This document shows positions 1 through 6,815 of a DNA stretch of 16,195 nt, piece after piece. Both the position numbers and the translations under genes were made by a program. The DNA lies in NCBI GenBank assembly GCA_964458185.1, contig CAYWFG010000033.1, positions 1 to 16,195 on the forward strand, written 5' to 3'. Source of the stretch: AB-137-C09 sp964458185 (GTDB lineage: Bacteria > Pseudomonadota > Zetaproteobacteria > Mariprofundales > Mariprofundaceae). Numbering within the stretch: position 1 is the stretch's first letter; the number at the start of each line of letters is the position of its first letter. The notes under the pieces were generated by a model. It worked only from the letters and a program-made list of their open reading frames with translations, was not told where the DNA came from and made no database searches.

Positions 1-31
1 ATACACAATTGCGAGCAGTTAGTCATTTGTT

Positions 32-56
32 TTGTCCCGTCTTAAAAGGGAAGCCG
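32..56 (+). repeat. 25-bp dispersed repeat, copy 1
   Basis: This 25-nt element has the core CCCGTCTTAAAAGG and ends in AAGCCG. It recurs at 9066-9090 on the same strand with one mismatch (G here, A there, at repeat position 19). TCCC and GGGA inside it could pair as a 4-bp stem around a 9-nt AT-rich loop. It ends 4 nt before the first possible start codon of the truncated methyltransferase and supplies the in-frame TAA (43-45) that closes that reading frame upstream. The two copies are seen directly; what the repeat is (a small dispersed element, a recombination scar or part of an RNA leader) is not known from this window. Confidence 0.7.
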
Positions 57-60
57 AAAA

Positions 61-774
61 TTGGATGCTATTCGTGATGAAATAGACGCGATGAAGCTTT
101 CTGAAACAGAAAAACATGTAGCTTTAACATCATTGTTGATCGGCTTAGATAAAGTGGATAGTACATTAGGTCATTTTACCTCATACTTAAAAACATGGTC
201 GCCTCGCTCCTACCATCCGCTTTTACTTAAAGTTCCCGATTTGTTTTTACATGAACAAAGTCATACTGTGATTAAAGGTGATATATTTGATGTTATTGAG
301 GGTATAAAAACAGACTTTATGTACTTTGACCCACCTTATGGATCCAATAATGAAAAAATGCCGCCATCAAGAGTTAGGTATGCATCTTATTATCATATAT
401 GGACATCAATCATAAAAAATGACAAACCAGCATTGTTTGGTAAATCTTTACGTAGAAAAGATAGTTCGGATGTATTGGCTTCATCTGTGTTTGAAGAATT
501 TAGAAAAGATGATAGTGGGGGGTATATTGCTGTTAATGCAATAGATAAGCTCATAAAAAATGCTGATGCACATTATATTGCCCTTTCTTACAGTTCAGGT
601 GGTCGAGCAACATCGGAACAATTAAATGATGTATTATCACAGCATGGCAAGCTTATTAAAACCATCAAACTTGACCATAAAAAGAATGTTATGGCAAGCA
701 TGAGATGGACAAATGAATGGTTAAGGGATGTTCAAGAACCAAATCGTGAATTTATCTTTTTAATCGAAAAATAG
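61..774 (+). pseudogene. 5'-truncated D12-class N6-adenine DNA methyltransferase
   Basis: This is the C-terminal part of an adenine-specific DNA methyltransferase that transfers methyl from S-adenosylmethionine to the N6 of adenine. The catalytic motif IV is clear (DPPY, residues 90-93, in FDPPYGSNN). A helical segment typical of the family precedes it (about 18-46), and a motif like LSYSSGGR follows (about 174-181). The C-terminus (EFIFLIEK) looks natural. Missing are the N-terminal NYIGSK-type segment and the SAM-binding FxGxG motif that normally come first, roughly 100 residues. The frame is open only from position 46, just after a TAA inside the 25-bp repeat; the only plausible start is TTG at 61, with no good ribosome site. 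Sampled rows are about 30% G+C against about 50% in pta, which suggests horizontal origin. Without the SAM site the product should be inactive. A new, shorter gene is possible but unlikely. Confidence 0.72.
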
Positions 775-800
775 CCACCATAATGGCATAGAGGTCACGC

Positions 801-2924
801 ATGAGTCATGCTTTCTTACTTGTATCAACAGGTGCAGGTGCAGGGTTAACGACGGTAAGTTTAGGCTTGGTTCGCACCTTAGATCGTCTTGGTATTCGCA
901 CGGGGTTTTATAAACCCTTTGCGCAATTACACGATGGCGATCACGGCGCAGAGCGTTCTACCCACTTTATTGAACAATTAAGCAATATTGAGCCAGTACG
1001 CCCTATCAGTTTGCGGCGAGCAGAATCATTGCTTGGTGCAGGTTCGATAGGATTATTAATGGAAGAAGTCGTTGCCTTGTACCAACAAAGCACGTTACAT
1101 ACCGATGTGGTGGTGGTTGAAGGTTTGGTGGCTGATGGTCATGCAGGTTATGCAACGCGATTGAATGTTGCCATTGCCAAGGCTTTGGATGCAGAAGTAA
1201 TTCTTGTGGGCAAACCTGAACCCGATTTGGAAGAATACATTGATATTGCTGCCAATGCTTTTACCGCAGATGGTGGCACGGCATTGATTGCTACGATTCT
1301 TAATAAAGTAGGGATGCCAAGCGATACCCAACCTGCTTTGTTAGAAGCCGACGGTTTGCAATCTAATACCATAGCAACCCCCGCTAGCGAAGCCCCTAGC
1401 CTCCATCCGATGTGTGAAAAAATGCGGCAAAAGCCTTTTTATTTTATGGGCTGTATTCCTTGGCAGCATCCACTGACCGCATTACGCATGTGTGACATTG
1501 CCCATTACCTTGATGCAAAAGTTTTGCATGCAGGCTGCTTGCAAGAGCGGCGTGTGCATCGCATGGAGTTATGCGCACGAACATTGGTCAATACATTGAG
1601 TGTGCATCAACCCCATACCTTGTTGATTTTCCCTGGTGATCGTGATGATGTGTTTGTCGCGGCATGCATGTCTGCATTGAATGGTGTGCAATTGGCAGGG
1701 ATTTTATTAACAGGGGGGCTGCGTCCGAATGCCCGTATCATGGCATTGTGTGAACAAGCGTTGCAAACTGGGATTCCATTGCTGCTGGTCTCTGGCACAT
1801 CATTTCAAACGGCAGCAACATTGGTTAATATGCCTGCTGAAGTGGCAATTGATGATGTTCATTTAATCAATCAAGCGATGGATCATGTTGCCGATCACCT
1901 TGATGCTGATTGGCTGCGTCAACGCTGCGCTAACAAACGACAGCCTCGCTTGTCGCCTGCGGCATTTCGTTATCAACTTATTGAGCAAGCAAGGCGCGTG
2001 CAACGACGGATTGTATTACCTGAAGGTGATGAACCACGGACGATTATGGCAGCTTATCAATGTCAGCAACGTGGTATTGCTGATTGCTTACTGCTGGGTG
2101 ATCCTGCCAGCATTCAACGGGTTGCATCGGCACAAGGCATTACGCTGGATGATCAATGTATCATCAATCCCATGGATATTGCACCACGTTATATTGATGC
2201 GATGGTGAAACTGCGTCAACATAAAGGCATGACCCGTACCATTGCCAAAGATCAGTTGCAGGGTAGGGTGGTATTAGCAACCATGATGCTTGCCATGGGT
2301 GATGTTGATGGTCTGGTTTCAGGGGCATTGCACAGCACGGCAAATACAGTACGCCCTGCGTTTCAATTAATTGGCACCAGTGAATCAGCCAGCTTGGTTT
2401 CATCGATCTTTTTTATGTGTTTACCCGATCAAGTGGTGGTTTATGGTGATTGTGCCATCAACCCCGACCCTGATGCTGCTGCGCTGGCAGATATTGCGAT
2501 ACAAAGTGCCGATTCGGCAAAACAATTTGGCATTGATCCTCGTGTTGCCATGATCAGTTACAGCACTGGCGAATCAGGGCAGGGGCAAGATGTTGATAAA
2601 GTTCGCCAAGCAACCCAAATGGTGCATCAACAGCGTGCTGATTTATTGGTCGATGGTCCTTTGCAATACGATGCTGCTGCGATTCTTTCTGTGGGCAAAA
2701 GCAAAGCACCGAAAAGTTTGGTGGCAGGCAAAACGAATGTTTTTGTGTTTCCCGATTTAAATACAGGCAATACAACGTACAAAGCAGTACAGCGCAGTGC
2801 CAATGTGGTCAGTATCGGACCGATGTTGCAAGGGCTGCGTAAACCTGTGAACGATTTATCTCGTGGCTCATCGGTGGAAGATATTGTGTATACTATTGCC
2901 TTAACCGCGATTCAGGTGAAATAA
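801..2924 (+). CDS. pta: Phosphate acetyltransferase, long (CobB/BioD-type) form
   Basis: The enzyme interconverts acetyl-CoA plus phosphate and acetyl phosphate plus CoA in the cytoplasm; with acetate kinase it forms the Pta-Ack route of acetate overflow or uptake. At 707 aa it matches the long form (E. coli about 714). Domains in order: a BioD/CobB-like P-loop domain (about 1-230) with the degenerate loop STGAGAGLTTVS, as in other long Ptas; a DRTGG-like middle domain (about 240-350); and the catalytic PTA_PTB domain from about 385, opening with RRIVLPEGDEPRT. Near the C-terminus are the family blocks FPDLNTGNTTYKAVQR and GPMLQGLRKPVNDLSRG. The ATG at 801 has GAGG at 791-794. No ackA is in the window; the gene stands alone between the methyltransferase remnant (26 nt upstream) and the convergent tadA (12 nt downstream). 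Confidence 0.95.
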   Translation: MSHAFLLVSTGAGAGLTTVSLGLVRTLDRLGIRTGFYKPFAQLHDGDHGAERSTHFIEQLSNIEPVRPISLRRAESLLGAGSIGLLMEEVVALYQQSTLHTDVVVVEGLVADGHAGYATRLNVAIAKALDAEVILVGKPEPDLEEYIDIAANAFTADGGTALIATILNKVGMPSDTQPALLEADGLQSNTIATPASEAPSLHPMCEKMRQKPFYFMGCIPWQHPLTALRMCDIAHYLDAKVLHAGCLQERRVHRMELCARTLVNTLSVHQPHTLLIFPGDRDDVFVAACMSALNGVQLAGILLTGGLRPNARIMALCEQALQTGIPLLLVSGTSFQTAATLVNMPAEVAIDDVHLINQAMDHVADHLDADWLRQRCANKRQPRLSPAAFRYQLIEQARRVQRRIVLPEGDEPRTIMAAYQCQQRGIADCLLLGDPASIQRVASAQGITLDDQCIINPMDIAPRYIDAMVKLRQHKGMTRTIAKDQLQGRVVLATMMLAMGDVDGLVSGALHSTANTVRPAFQLIGTSESASLVSSIFFMCLPDQVVVYGDCAINPDPDAAALADIAIQSADSAKQFGIDPRVAMISYSTGESGQGQDVDKVRQATQMVHQQRADLLVDGPLQYDAAAILSVGKSKAPKSLVAGKTNVFVFPDLNTGNTTYKAVQRSANVVSIGPMLQGLRKPVNDLSRGSSVEDIVYTIALTAIQVK

Positions 2925-2936
2925 GCACTGTGTTCA

Positions 2937-3392
2937 TCATTGTTTTTTGCGTCGCGCGCGAAAAAAGTCTTTTAACATCGCCGACGATGCATCTGCCAAT
3001 ATGCCATCAATTACCTTTACTTGATGATTCAAGCGCGCATCATGCAATACTTGATAAAGGCTGCTGACGGCCCCTGTTTTAGGGTCTGATGCCGCATAGA
3101 CTAGGGTATCAATGCGGGCATGAATCATTAAGCCTGCACACATCAAGCATGGCTCAAGCGTGACATACAATAGCGCGCCGTTAAGTCGGTAGTTCTTGGT
3201 CGATTGGCAAGCCTGTTGAATCACCCGCACTTCGGCATGCGCACTGGCATCATGGCGTGATAGCGGTGCATTGTGAGCTGCAAAACACGCGCCATCAGGC
3301 ATGCACAACACAGCCCCCACAGGCACTTCCCCTAGCGAAGCTGCCAAGGCTGCTTGTTGCAAAGCTTGTTGCATACAATGTTCATGGTTCAT
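2937..3392 (-). CDS. tadA: tRNA-specific adenosine deaminase (wobble A34 to I)
   Basis: TadA deaminates adenosine 34 of tRNA-Arg(ACG) to inosine so that one tRNA reads several codons. The cytidine-deaminase fold signature is complete: HAE at 52-54 (zinc His and catalytic Glu) and PCLMC at 81-85 (zinc cysteines C82 and C85). The N-terminus (M7QQAL, GEVPVGAVL at 21-29) and the C-terminal FFRARRKKQ match the family, and 151 aa is normal. The ATG follows the proB stop by 3 nt (TAAACGATG), so it is the last gene of the minus-strand operon and is probably translated by ribosomes leaving proB. It converges with pta across 12 nt. A guanine deaminase or cytosine deaminase is less likely given this N-terminal motif. 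Confidence 0.92.
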   Translation of the reverse strand: MNHEHCMQQALQQAALAASLGEVPVGAVLCMPDGACFAAHNAPLSRHDASAHAEVRVIQQACQSTKNYRLNGALLYVTLEPCLMCAGLMIHARIDTLVYAASDPKTGAVSSLYQVLHDARLNHQVKVIDGILADASSAMLKDFFRARRKKQ

Positions 3393-3395
3393 CGT

Positions 3396-4547
3396 TTATG
3401 CATCTCTTAACATTACCAAATTATCACGGTGAATAACCGATACATAATCCATATAACCAATGCGTTGTTCGATTTTATTGCTGTTTAACCCACAGATCAT
3501 TGCCATTTCACGGCTGTTATAATTACTTAAACCTTTGGCGATGGGCTTGTTGTTGGGGTTGTAGACGGTAATGCACTCACCTTTATCAAAGGTTCCTGAA
3601 ATACGATGTAAACCAATGGGCAATAAGCTGGCACCTTGTTGATCAATCGCTGTTGCTGCGCCTGCATCAATATACACTTCGCCCTTGGGTTCTAACAATT
3701 CCGCAATCCAATGTTGGCGACGGCTATGGCGGTCATTGTTGCAGCAAAATAATGTGCCAAGGTCATGCCCTTGAAGCAAATCAACCACAGCATGATCGCG
3801 CTCGCCTGCAATAATGGCCAAGGCAATACCTGCACGGGTTGCAATAGCAGCAGCTTGTACCTTGCTTTGCATGCCCCCTGTACCAAACGATGAGCCAGCA
3901 CCTTGTGCCATCGCATGAATATTGCCATCAATATGGTGAACTTCAGTAATACGTTTGGCATCAGGGGCTGTATTGGGATTGGCATCGTAAAGACCATCAA
4001 CATCGGTTGCCAGCACCACCAAATCTGCCTCAATCACCCGCCCGACCAAGGCGGCTAGTGCATCGTTATCGCCGAATTTTATTTCTTCAACCACCACAGT
4101 ATCGTTTTCGTTGACGATAGGAATGACTCCAGCAGAAAATAAAGTCTCGGCTGTATTGCTGGCATTAAGGTAACGGCGAGGGTGGCGAAGATCATCGCGG
4201 GTCAACAGCATTTGGGCAACACTCAAACCCGCATCGGCAAACGCTTGGTGGTAGGCATGCATCAATGCAGGCTGCCCCACTGCTGCTGCTGCTTGTTTTT
4301 CGTGTACGCGCAAGGTTCGTGTGAGCCATGAAGCATCTTGCGCTGCCAATGCGACACGCCCCAAAGCCACAGAGCCTGATGACACCAAGCACACTTCAAT
4401 ACTCTGTTGCTGCAAGGCAGTGACGTGCTGCACGATTCGTTTTATCATGGTTGTATTGATCCCTTGCTCAGGGTCTGCCAGCAAAGAGCTACCAATTTTA
4501 AGCACCAAACGACGGGTTTGGTGTAAATCATTACGTTGTTGGATCAT
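3396..4547 (-). CDS. proB: Glutamate 5-kinase
   Basis: ProB phosphorylates glutamate to gamma-glutamyl phosphate with ATP, the first and feedback-regulated step of proline synthesis. The amino-acid-kinase domain (about 12-260) shows KIGSSLL (17-23), VSSGSVALGR (55-64), the NENDTV substrate loop, and a KFGDNDALAALVG stretch. A C-terminal PUA domain (about 285-383) carries the IYIDAGA-like start and GLSNYNS motif; 383 aa is the usual two-domain length. The ATG lies inside the end of obg, overlapping it by 17 nt, so the two are translationally linked; the Shine-Dalgarno within obg is weak. An Obg-ProB order is common in proteobacteria. proA is not in this window. Confidence 0.94.
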   Translation of the reverse strand: MIQQRNDLHQTRRLVLKIGSSLLADPEQGINTTMIKRIVQHVTALQQQSIEVCLVSSGSVALGRVALAAQDASWLTRTLRVHEKQAAAAVGQPALMHAYHQAFADAGLSVAQMLLTRDDLRHPRRYLNASNTAETLFSAGVIPIVNENDTVVVEEIKFGDNDALAALVGRVIEADLVVLATDVDGLYDANPNTAPDAKRITEVHHIDGNIHAMAQGAGSSFGTGGMQSKVQAAAIATRAGIALAIIAGERDHAVVDLLQGHDLGTLFCCNNDRHSRRQHWIAELLEPKGEVYIDAGAATAIDQQGASLLPIGLHRISGTFDKGECITVYNPNNKPIAKGLSNYNSREMAMICGLNSNKIEQRIGYMDYVSVIHRDNLVMLRDA

Positions 4548-5571
4548 TCACAGCCTGTTGCTCACGAACATGTTGGCGTGCTGCTTTCACATGCCGCCAA
4601 ATAGCATGCAATAATGCAGCAACCCCTGCCCCTGTCACCGCAGAAATAGCAAACACAGGCAAACCACGCCCCACCAAAGCAGCTTGCAGTGCGGCGCAAT
4701 CATCGTCATCAACGGCATCAATTTTATTGAGTACCAAAAAACGACTTTTTTGCATCAAATCAGCATGAGAGCCTGCCAGTTCTTGTTCGATTTCTTCAAT
4801 TTGATCCAACACTTCTCGACCATCAGGGGAGGCGACATCAACAAGGTGTAGCAATAAGCCTGTGCGTTCGATATGCCGTAAAAAGCGATCACCCAAGCCG
4901 CGACCTTCATGTGCGCCAGCGATAATGCCGGGGATATCTGCCATGGCAAAACTTTCATCATCGTCGGTAAAAACCTGCCCCAAAGCAGGAGCCATGGTGG
5001 TAAAAGGGTAATCTGCAACCTTCGGGCGCGCATTAGAAACCCGTGAGATAAGTGTTGATTTCCCTGCGTTGGGTAAACCCAATAAACCAACATCCGCCAT
5101 CGACTTAAGCTCTAGATAACGCAGCCCTTCTTTACCCGCGATTCCTGTTTGCGCATAACGCGGTGCACGGTTGGTACTGGTAGCAAAATTGCTGTTACCG
5201 AGTCCGCCACGTCCACCTTTGGCTAAAAAAACACGTTCGCCGTCATGGGTAAGGTCACACAATACATGCCCTTCTTCATCGCGCACCACCGTTCCCACAG
5301 GGACTTGCACACAAATATCTGCACCATCACGACCATGGCGATTTTTTCCCATGCCGCCTTGCCCCTTTTCGGCGTAGAGATGTTTGCGCAAATAGAGTTC
5401 TTGCAACGTATTGCGGTCTCGGCTAGCGACCAATACCACATGCCCACCTCGACCACCGTTGCCACCATCAGGCCCGCCTCGGGGGATGTATTTTTCACGG
5501 CGGAACGATTTACTGCCTGCACCACCATGCCCCGCTCGGACATCTAATTTCACTTCATCAATAAAACGCAC
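4531..5571 (-). CDS. obgE: Obg-family GTPase, 50S assembly factor (GTG start)
   Basis: Obg/CgtA binds late 50S ribosomal intermediates and links GTP/ppGpp levels to growth. The glycine-rich Obg domain fills residues 1-158 (GHGGAGSKSFRREKYIPRGG near the start, many GG turns). The GTPase domain follows: G1 GLPNAGKS at 165-172, switch TT 191-192, G3 DIPG at 212-215, G4 NKID at 282-285, G5 SAVTG at 310-314. At 346 aa it ends without a long extra tail, as in many short Obgs. The frame that gives the conserved MRFIDEV start begins with GTG (5571-5569); an ATG two bases upstream is out of frame. It starts 2 nt after the mrp stop and overlaps proB by 17 nt, so it sits mid-operon. rplU and rpmA, frequent partners of obg, are absent here. 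Confidence 0.95.
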   Translation of the reverse strand: MRFIDEVKLDVRAGHGGAGSKSFRREKYIPRGGPDGGNGGRGGHVVLVASRDRNTLQELYLRKHLYAEKGQGGMGKNRHGRDGADICVQVPVGTVVRDEEGHVLCDLTHDGERVFLAKGGRGGLGNSNFATSTNRAPRYAQTGIAGKEGLRYLELKSMADVGLLGLPNAGKSTLISRVSNARPKVADYPFTTMAPALGQVFTDDDESFAMADIPGIIAGAHEGRGLGDRFLRHIERTGLLLHLVDVASPDGREVLDQIEEIEQELAGSHADLMQKSRFLVLNKIDAVDDDDCAALQAALVGRGLPVFAISAVTGAGVAALLHAIWRHVKAARQHVREQQAVNDPTT

Positions 5572-5573
5572 AT

Positions 5574-6383
5574 TTACCCCTTCATCACTGGAATGGTTAT
5601 TTTTCGTTTCTCTAATGCCTGCAAACGTGCCAACACCGTTGCTGCCAAATCTATATAGGCAGCCGCTTGGGGTGATGATGGTTCAGCGGCAACGATCGGT
5701 GTGCCATCATCGCCGTGTTGGCGAATAGTCATGCTTAACGGAATCTGTGCCAACACATCGCTATTGCATGTCGCTGCCAATCGCGCTGCACCACCTTCGG
5801 CAAAAATAGCCGATTCACCGCCACAATGCGGGCAGATAAATTGACTCATGTTTTCAACCATGCCCAAAATAGGCACGTTGACCTTACGGAACATTTGAAT
5901 GCCTTTTTGGCAATCGAGCAGGGCAATATCTTGAGGTGTAGTGACCATGATAGCCCCTGCCAAATCAGCTTTTTGCGATAGTGTAAGCTGGGCATCGCCC
6001 GTACCGGGGGGCATATCGACCACCAGCACGTCCAGTGTACCCCAGCTAACATCAGATAACAGTTGCGATAATGCCCCTGCCACCATCGGCCCTCGCCAAA
6101 TCATTGCTTCTGTTTCTGGCACCAAAAAACCCATCGACATGCATTGCACACCGTGGGCAAGCAGCGGGTAGATTTTTTTTGATTCAGCATCAATACGGGG
6201 TTGTTGGTCAGCTAAACCGAGCATCCGTGGAATAGAGGGGCCATAGATATCAGCATCTAGCAAGCCAACTTGGCTGCCTGATTGCGCTAAGGCAACGGCT
6301 AAATTGACTGCTGTGGTAGATTTTCCTACCCCGCCTTTACCTGAAGCAACCGCGATAATTGCGCCAATACGATTATTACTCAT
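5574..6383 (-). CDS. mrp: Mrp/ApbC-type Fe-S cluster carrier ATPase
   Basis: Mrp/ApbC proteins are P-loop ATPases that carry and deliver 4Fe-4S clusters to apoproteins. Seen here: a deviant Walker A, SGKGGVGKST (14-23); LLDADIYGPSIPRMLG (41-56); WRGPM and VVDMPPGTGD (97-130), all family signatures; and CPHC with C184 and C187, the pair that bridges a cluster in the dimer. At 269 aa it lacks the N-terminal MIP18/DUF59 domain of longer Mrps such as that of E. coli. The upstream gene ends exactly here (TAATG, 1-nt overlap), so no extension is possible. Coupling to a lipoprotein upstream and obg downstream places it second in the operon. A Fur-like site in the operon promoter would fit an Fe-S role, but that is inference. 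Confidence 0.92.
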   Translation of the reverse strand: MSNNRIGAIIAVASGKGGVGKSTTAVNLAVALAQSGSQVGLLDADIYGPSIPRMLGLADQQPRIDAESKKIYPLLAHGVQCMSMGFLVPETEAMIWRGPMVAGALSQLLSDVSWGTLDVLVVDMPPGTGDAQLTLSQKADLAGAIMVTTPQDIALLDCQKGIQMFRKVNVPILGMVENMSQFICPHCGGESAIFAEGGAARLAATCNSDVLAQIPLSMTIRQHGDDGTPIVAAEPSSPQAAAYIDLAATVLARLQALEKRKITIPVMKG

Positions 6384-6706
6384 TAGTCATCGTCCTCATA
6401 ATCATGCTCGTCTTCACCATCATCTTCACGGTATTGTTTGTTGTACCGTTGCTTGCTTGATCGACGTTGATTGGCATTGTTATAATTGCCACCCGCCACC
6501 GAAGGATCGGTTAAAATCATGCCCGCCGCCGCACCAAGAACACCACCAATGATCGCACCCTCCGACGTTCGATTGCTCTGTGACCCTATCGCAGCACCCG
6601 CAGCTGCGCCCACTGCCGCACCTGTGGCAACGGAACGTGTTTGCTGTTGCGTGGCACAACTTGCCAATAATATGGCTGTGATAAACCATACAAAAAACTG
6701 CCGCAT
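6383..6706 (-). CDS. Small glycine-zipper lipoprotein with acidic tail
   Basis: This predicted 107-aa envelope lipoprotein begins with a hydrophobic signal peptide ending in the lipobox LASC (C17 would be lipidated). Residues 27-65 are Gly/Ala rich with repeated small-xxx-small spacing (GAAVGAAAGAAIG, then GAIIGGVLGAAAGM), the glycine-zipper pattern of SmpA/OmpA-like or 17-kDa-antigen-type lipoproteins that pack helices in a membrane. A basic, Asn/Gln-rich linker (75-92) leads to a strongly acidic end (94-107, mostly Asp and Glu). The ATG has AAGGAG (6713-6718) at ideal spacing. It is first in the operon and shares TAATG with mrp. The exact role is unknown; the acidic tail is not part of the family norm and could bind cations or a basic partner. 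Confidence 0.8.
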   Translation of the reverse strand: MRQFFVWFITAILLASCATQQQTRSVATGAAVGAAAGAAIGSQSNRTSEGAIIGGVLGAAAGMILTDPSVAGGNYNNANQRRSSKQRYNKQYREDDGEDEHDYEDDD

Positions 6707-6712
6707 AAGAAT

Positions 6713-6718
6713 CTCCTT
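6713..6718 (-). promoter_or_regulatory. Ribosome binding site of the operon's first gene
   Basis: AAGGAG on the minus strand, 6 nt before the ATG at 6706-6704. It is the only strong Shine-Dalgarno in this operon; the downstream genes rely on overlaps or very short gaps. Confidence 0.75.
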
Positions 6719-6736
6719 TGCTGTGTATATTAGTCA

Positions 6737-6765
6737 ATGCTAAGCATTATCATCATCACTGACAA
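6737..6765 (-). promoter_or_regulatory. Candidate sigma-70 promoter for the lipoprotein-mrp-obg-proB-tadA operon
   Basis: On the minus strand TTGTCA (6765-6760, 5 of 6 to consensus) is followed after exactly 17 nt by TAGCAT (6742-6737, 4 of 6). Transcription would start about 25 nt before the lipoprotein ATG and leave room for its Shine-Dalgarno. No comparable promoter was found by eye for hisS on the other strand in the same 109-nt gap. The prediction rests on sequence match and position only. Confidence 0.42.
6739..6757 (-). promoter_or_regulatory. Fur-box-like operator overlapping the operon promoter
   Basis: The minus strand of this 19-nt stretch matches the classical Fur box (GATAATGATAATCATTATC) at 15 of 19 positions; the plus strand GCTAAGCATTATCATCATC matches at 14. 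It covers the spacer and -10 of the candidate promoter, where a repressor would block RNA polymerase. The genes downstream include an Fe-S carrier, which fits iron control. Short AT-rich matches of this quality occur by chance in AT-rich gaps, so this is a hypothesis. Confidence 0.35.
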
Positions 6766-6815
6766 CTACCAACCATCTATTTTCAACACGTTCTTTTTGC
6801 TTCATAGTTCGCAGA

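Noticed and set aside
32..70. Cobalamin riboswitch suggested by the TTAAAAGGGAAGCCG stretch
   Set aside because: The stretch resembles the GGGAA-containing core of B12 riboswitches, but the following GGTG, the CCCCCGCAAC block and the GCCACTG box are absent at both copies, and the neighbouring genes have no B12 link. At most it is a fragment.
774..787. GCCA/TGGC mini-hairpin between the methyltransferase remnant and pta
   Set aside because: Four base pairs with no T run; such pairs are frequent by chance.
2941..2966. Possible bidirectional terminator between pta and tadA (T6, GCG, CGCG, A6)
   Set aside because: It lies inside the last codons of tadA (RARRKKQ), needs a bulge to pair, and has no T run after the stem on the plus strand.
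5171..5728. Plus-strand open frames of 68-105 codons opposite obg and mrp
   Set aside because: They are antisense shadows of well-supported genes, overlap each other in different frames, and show no family motifs or ribosome sites.
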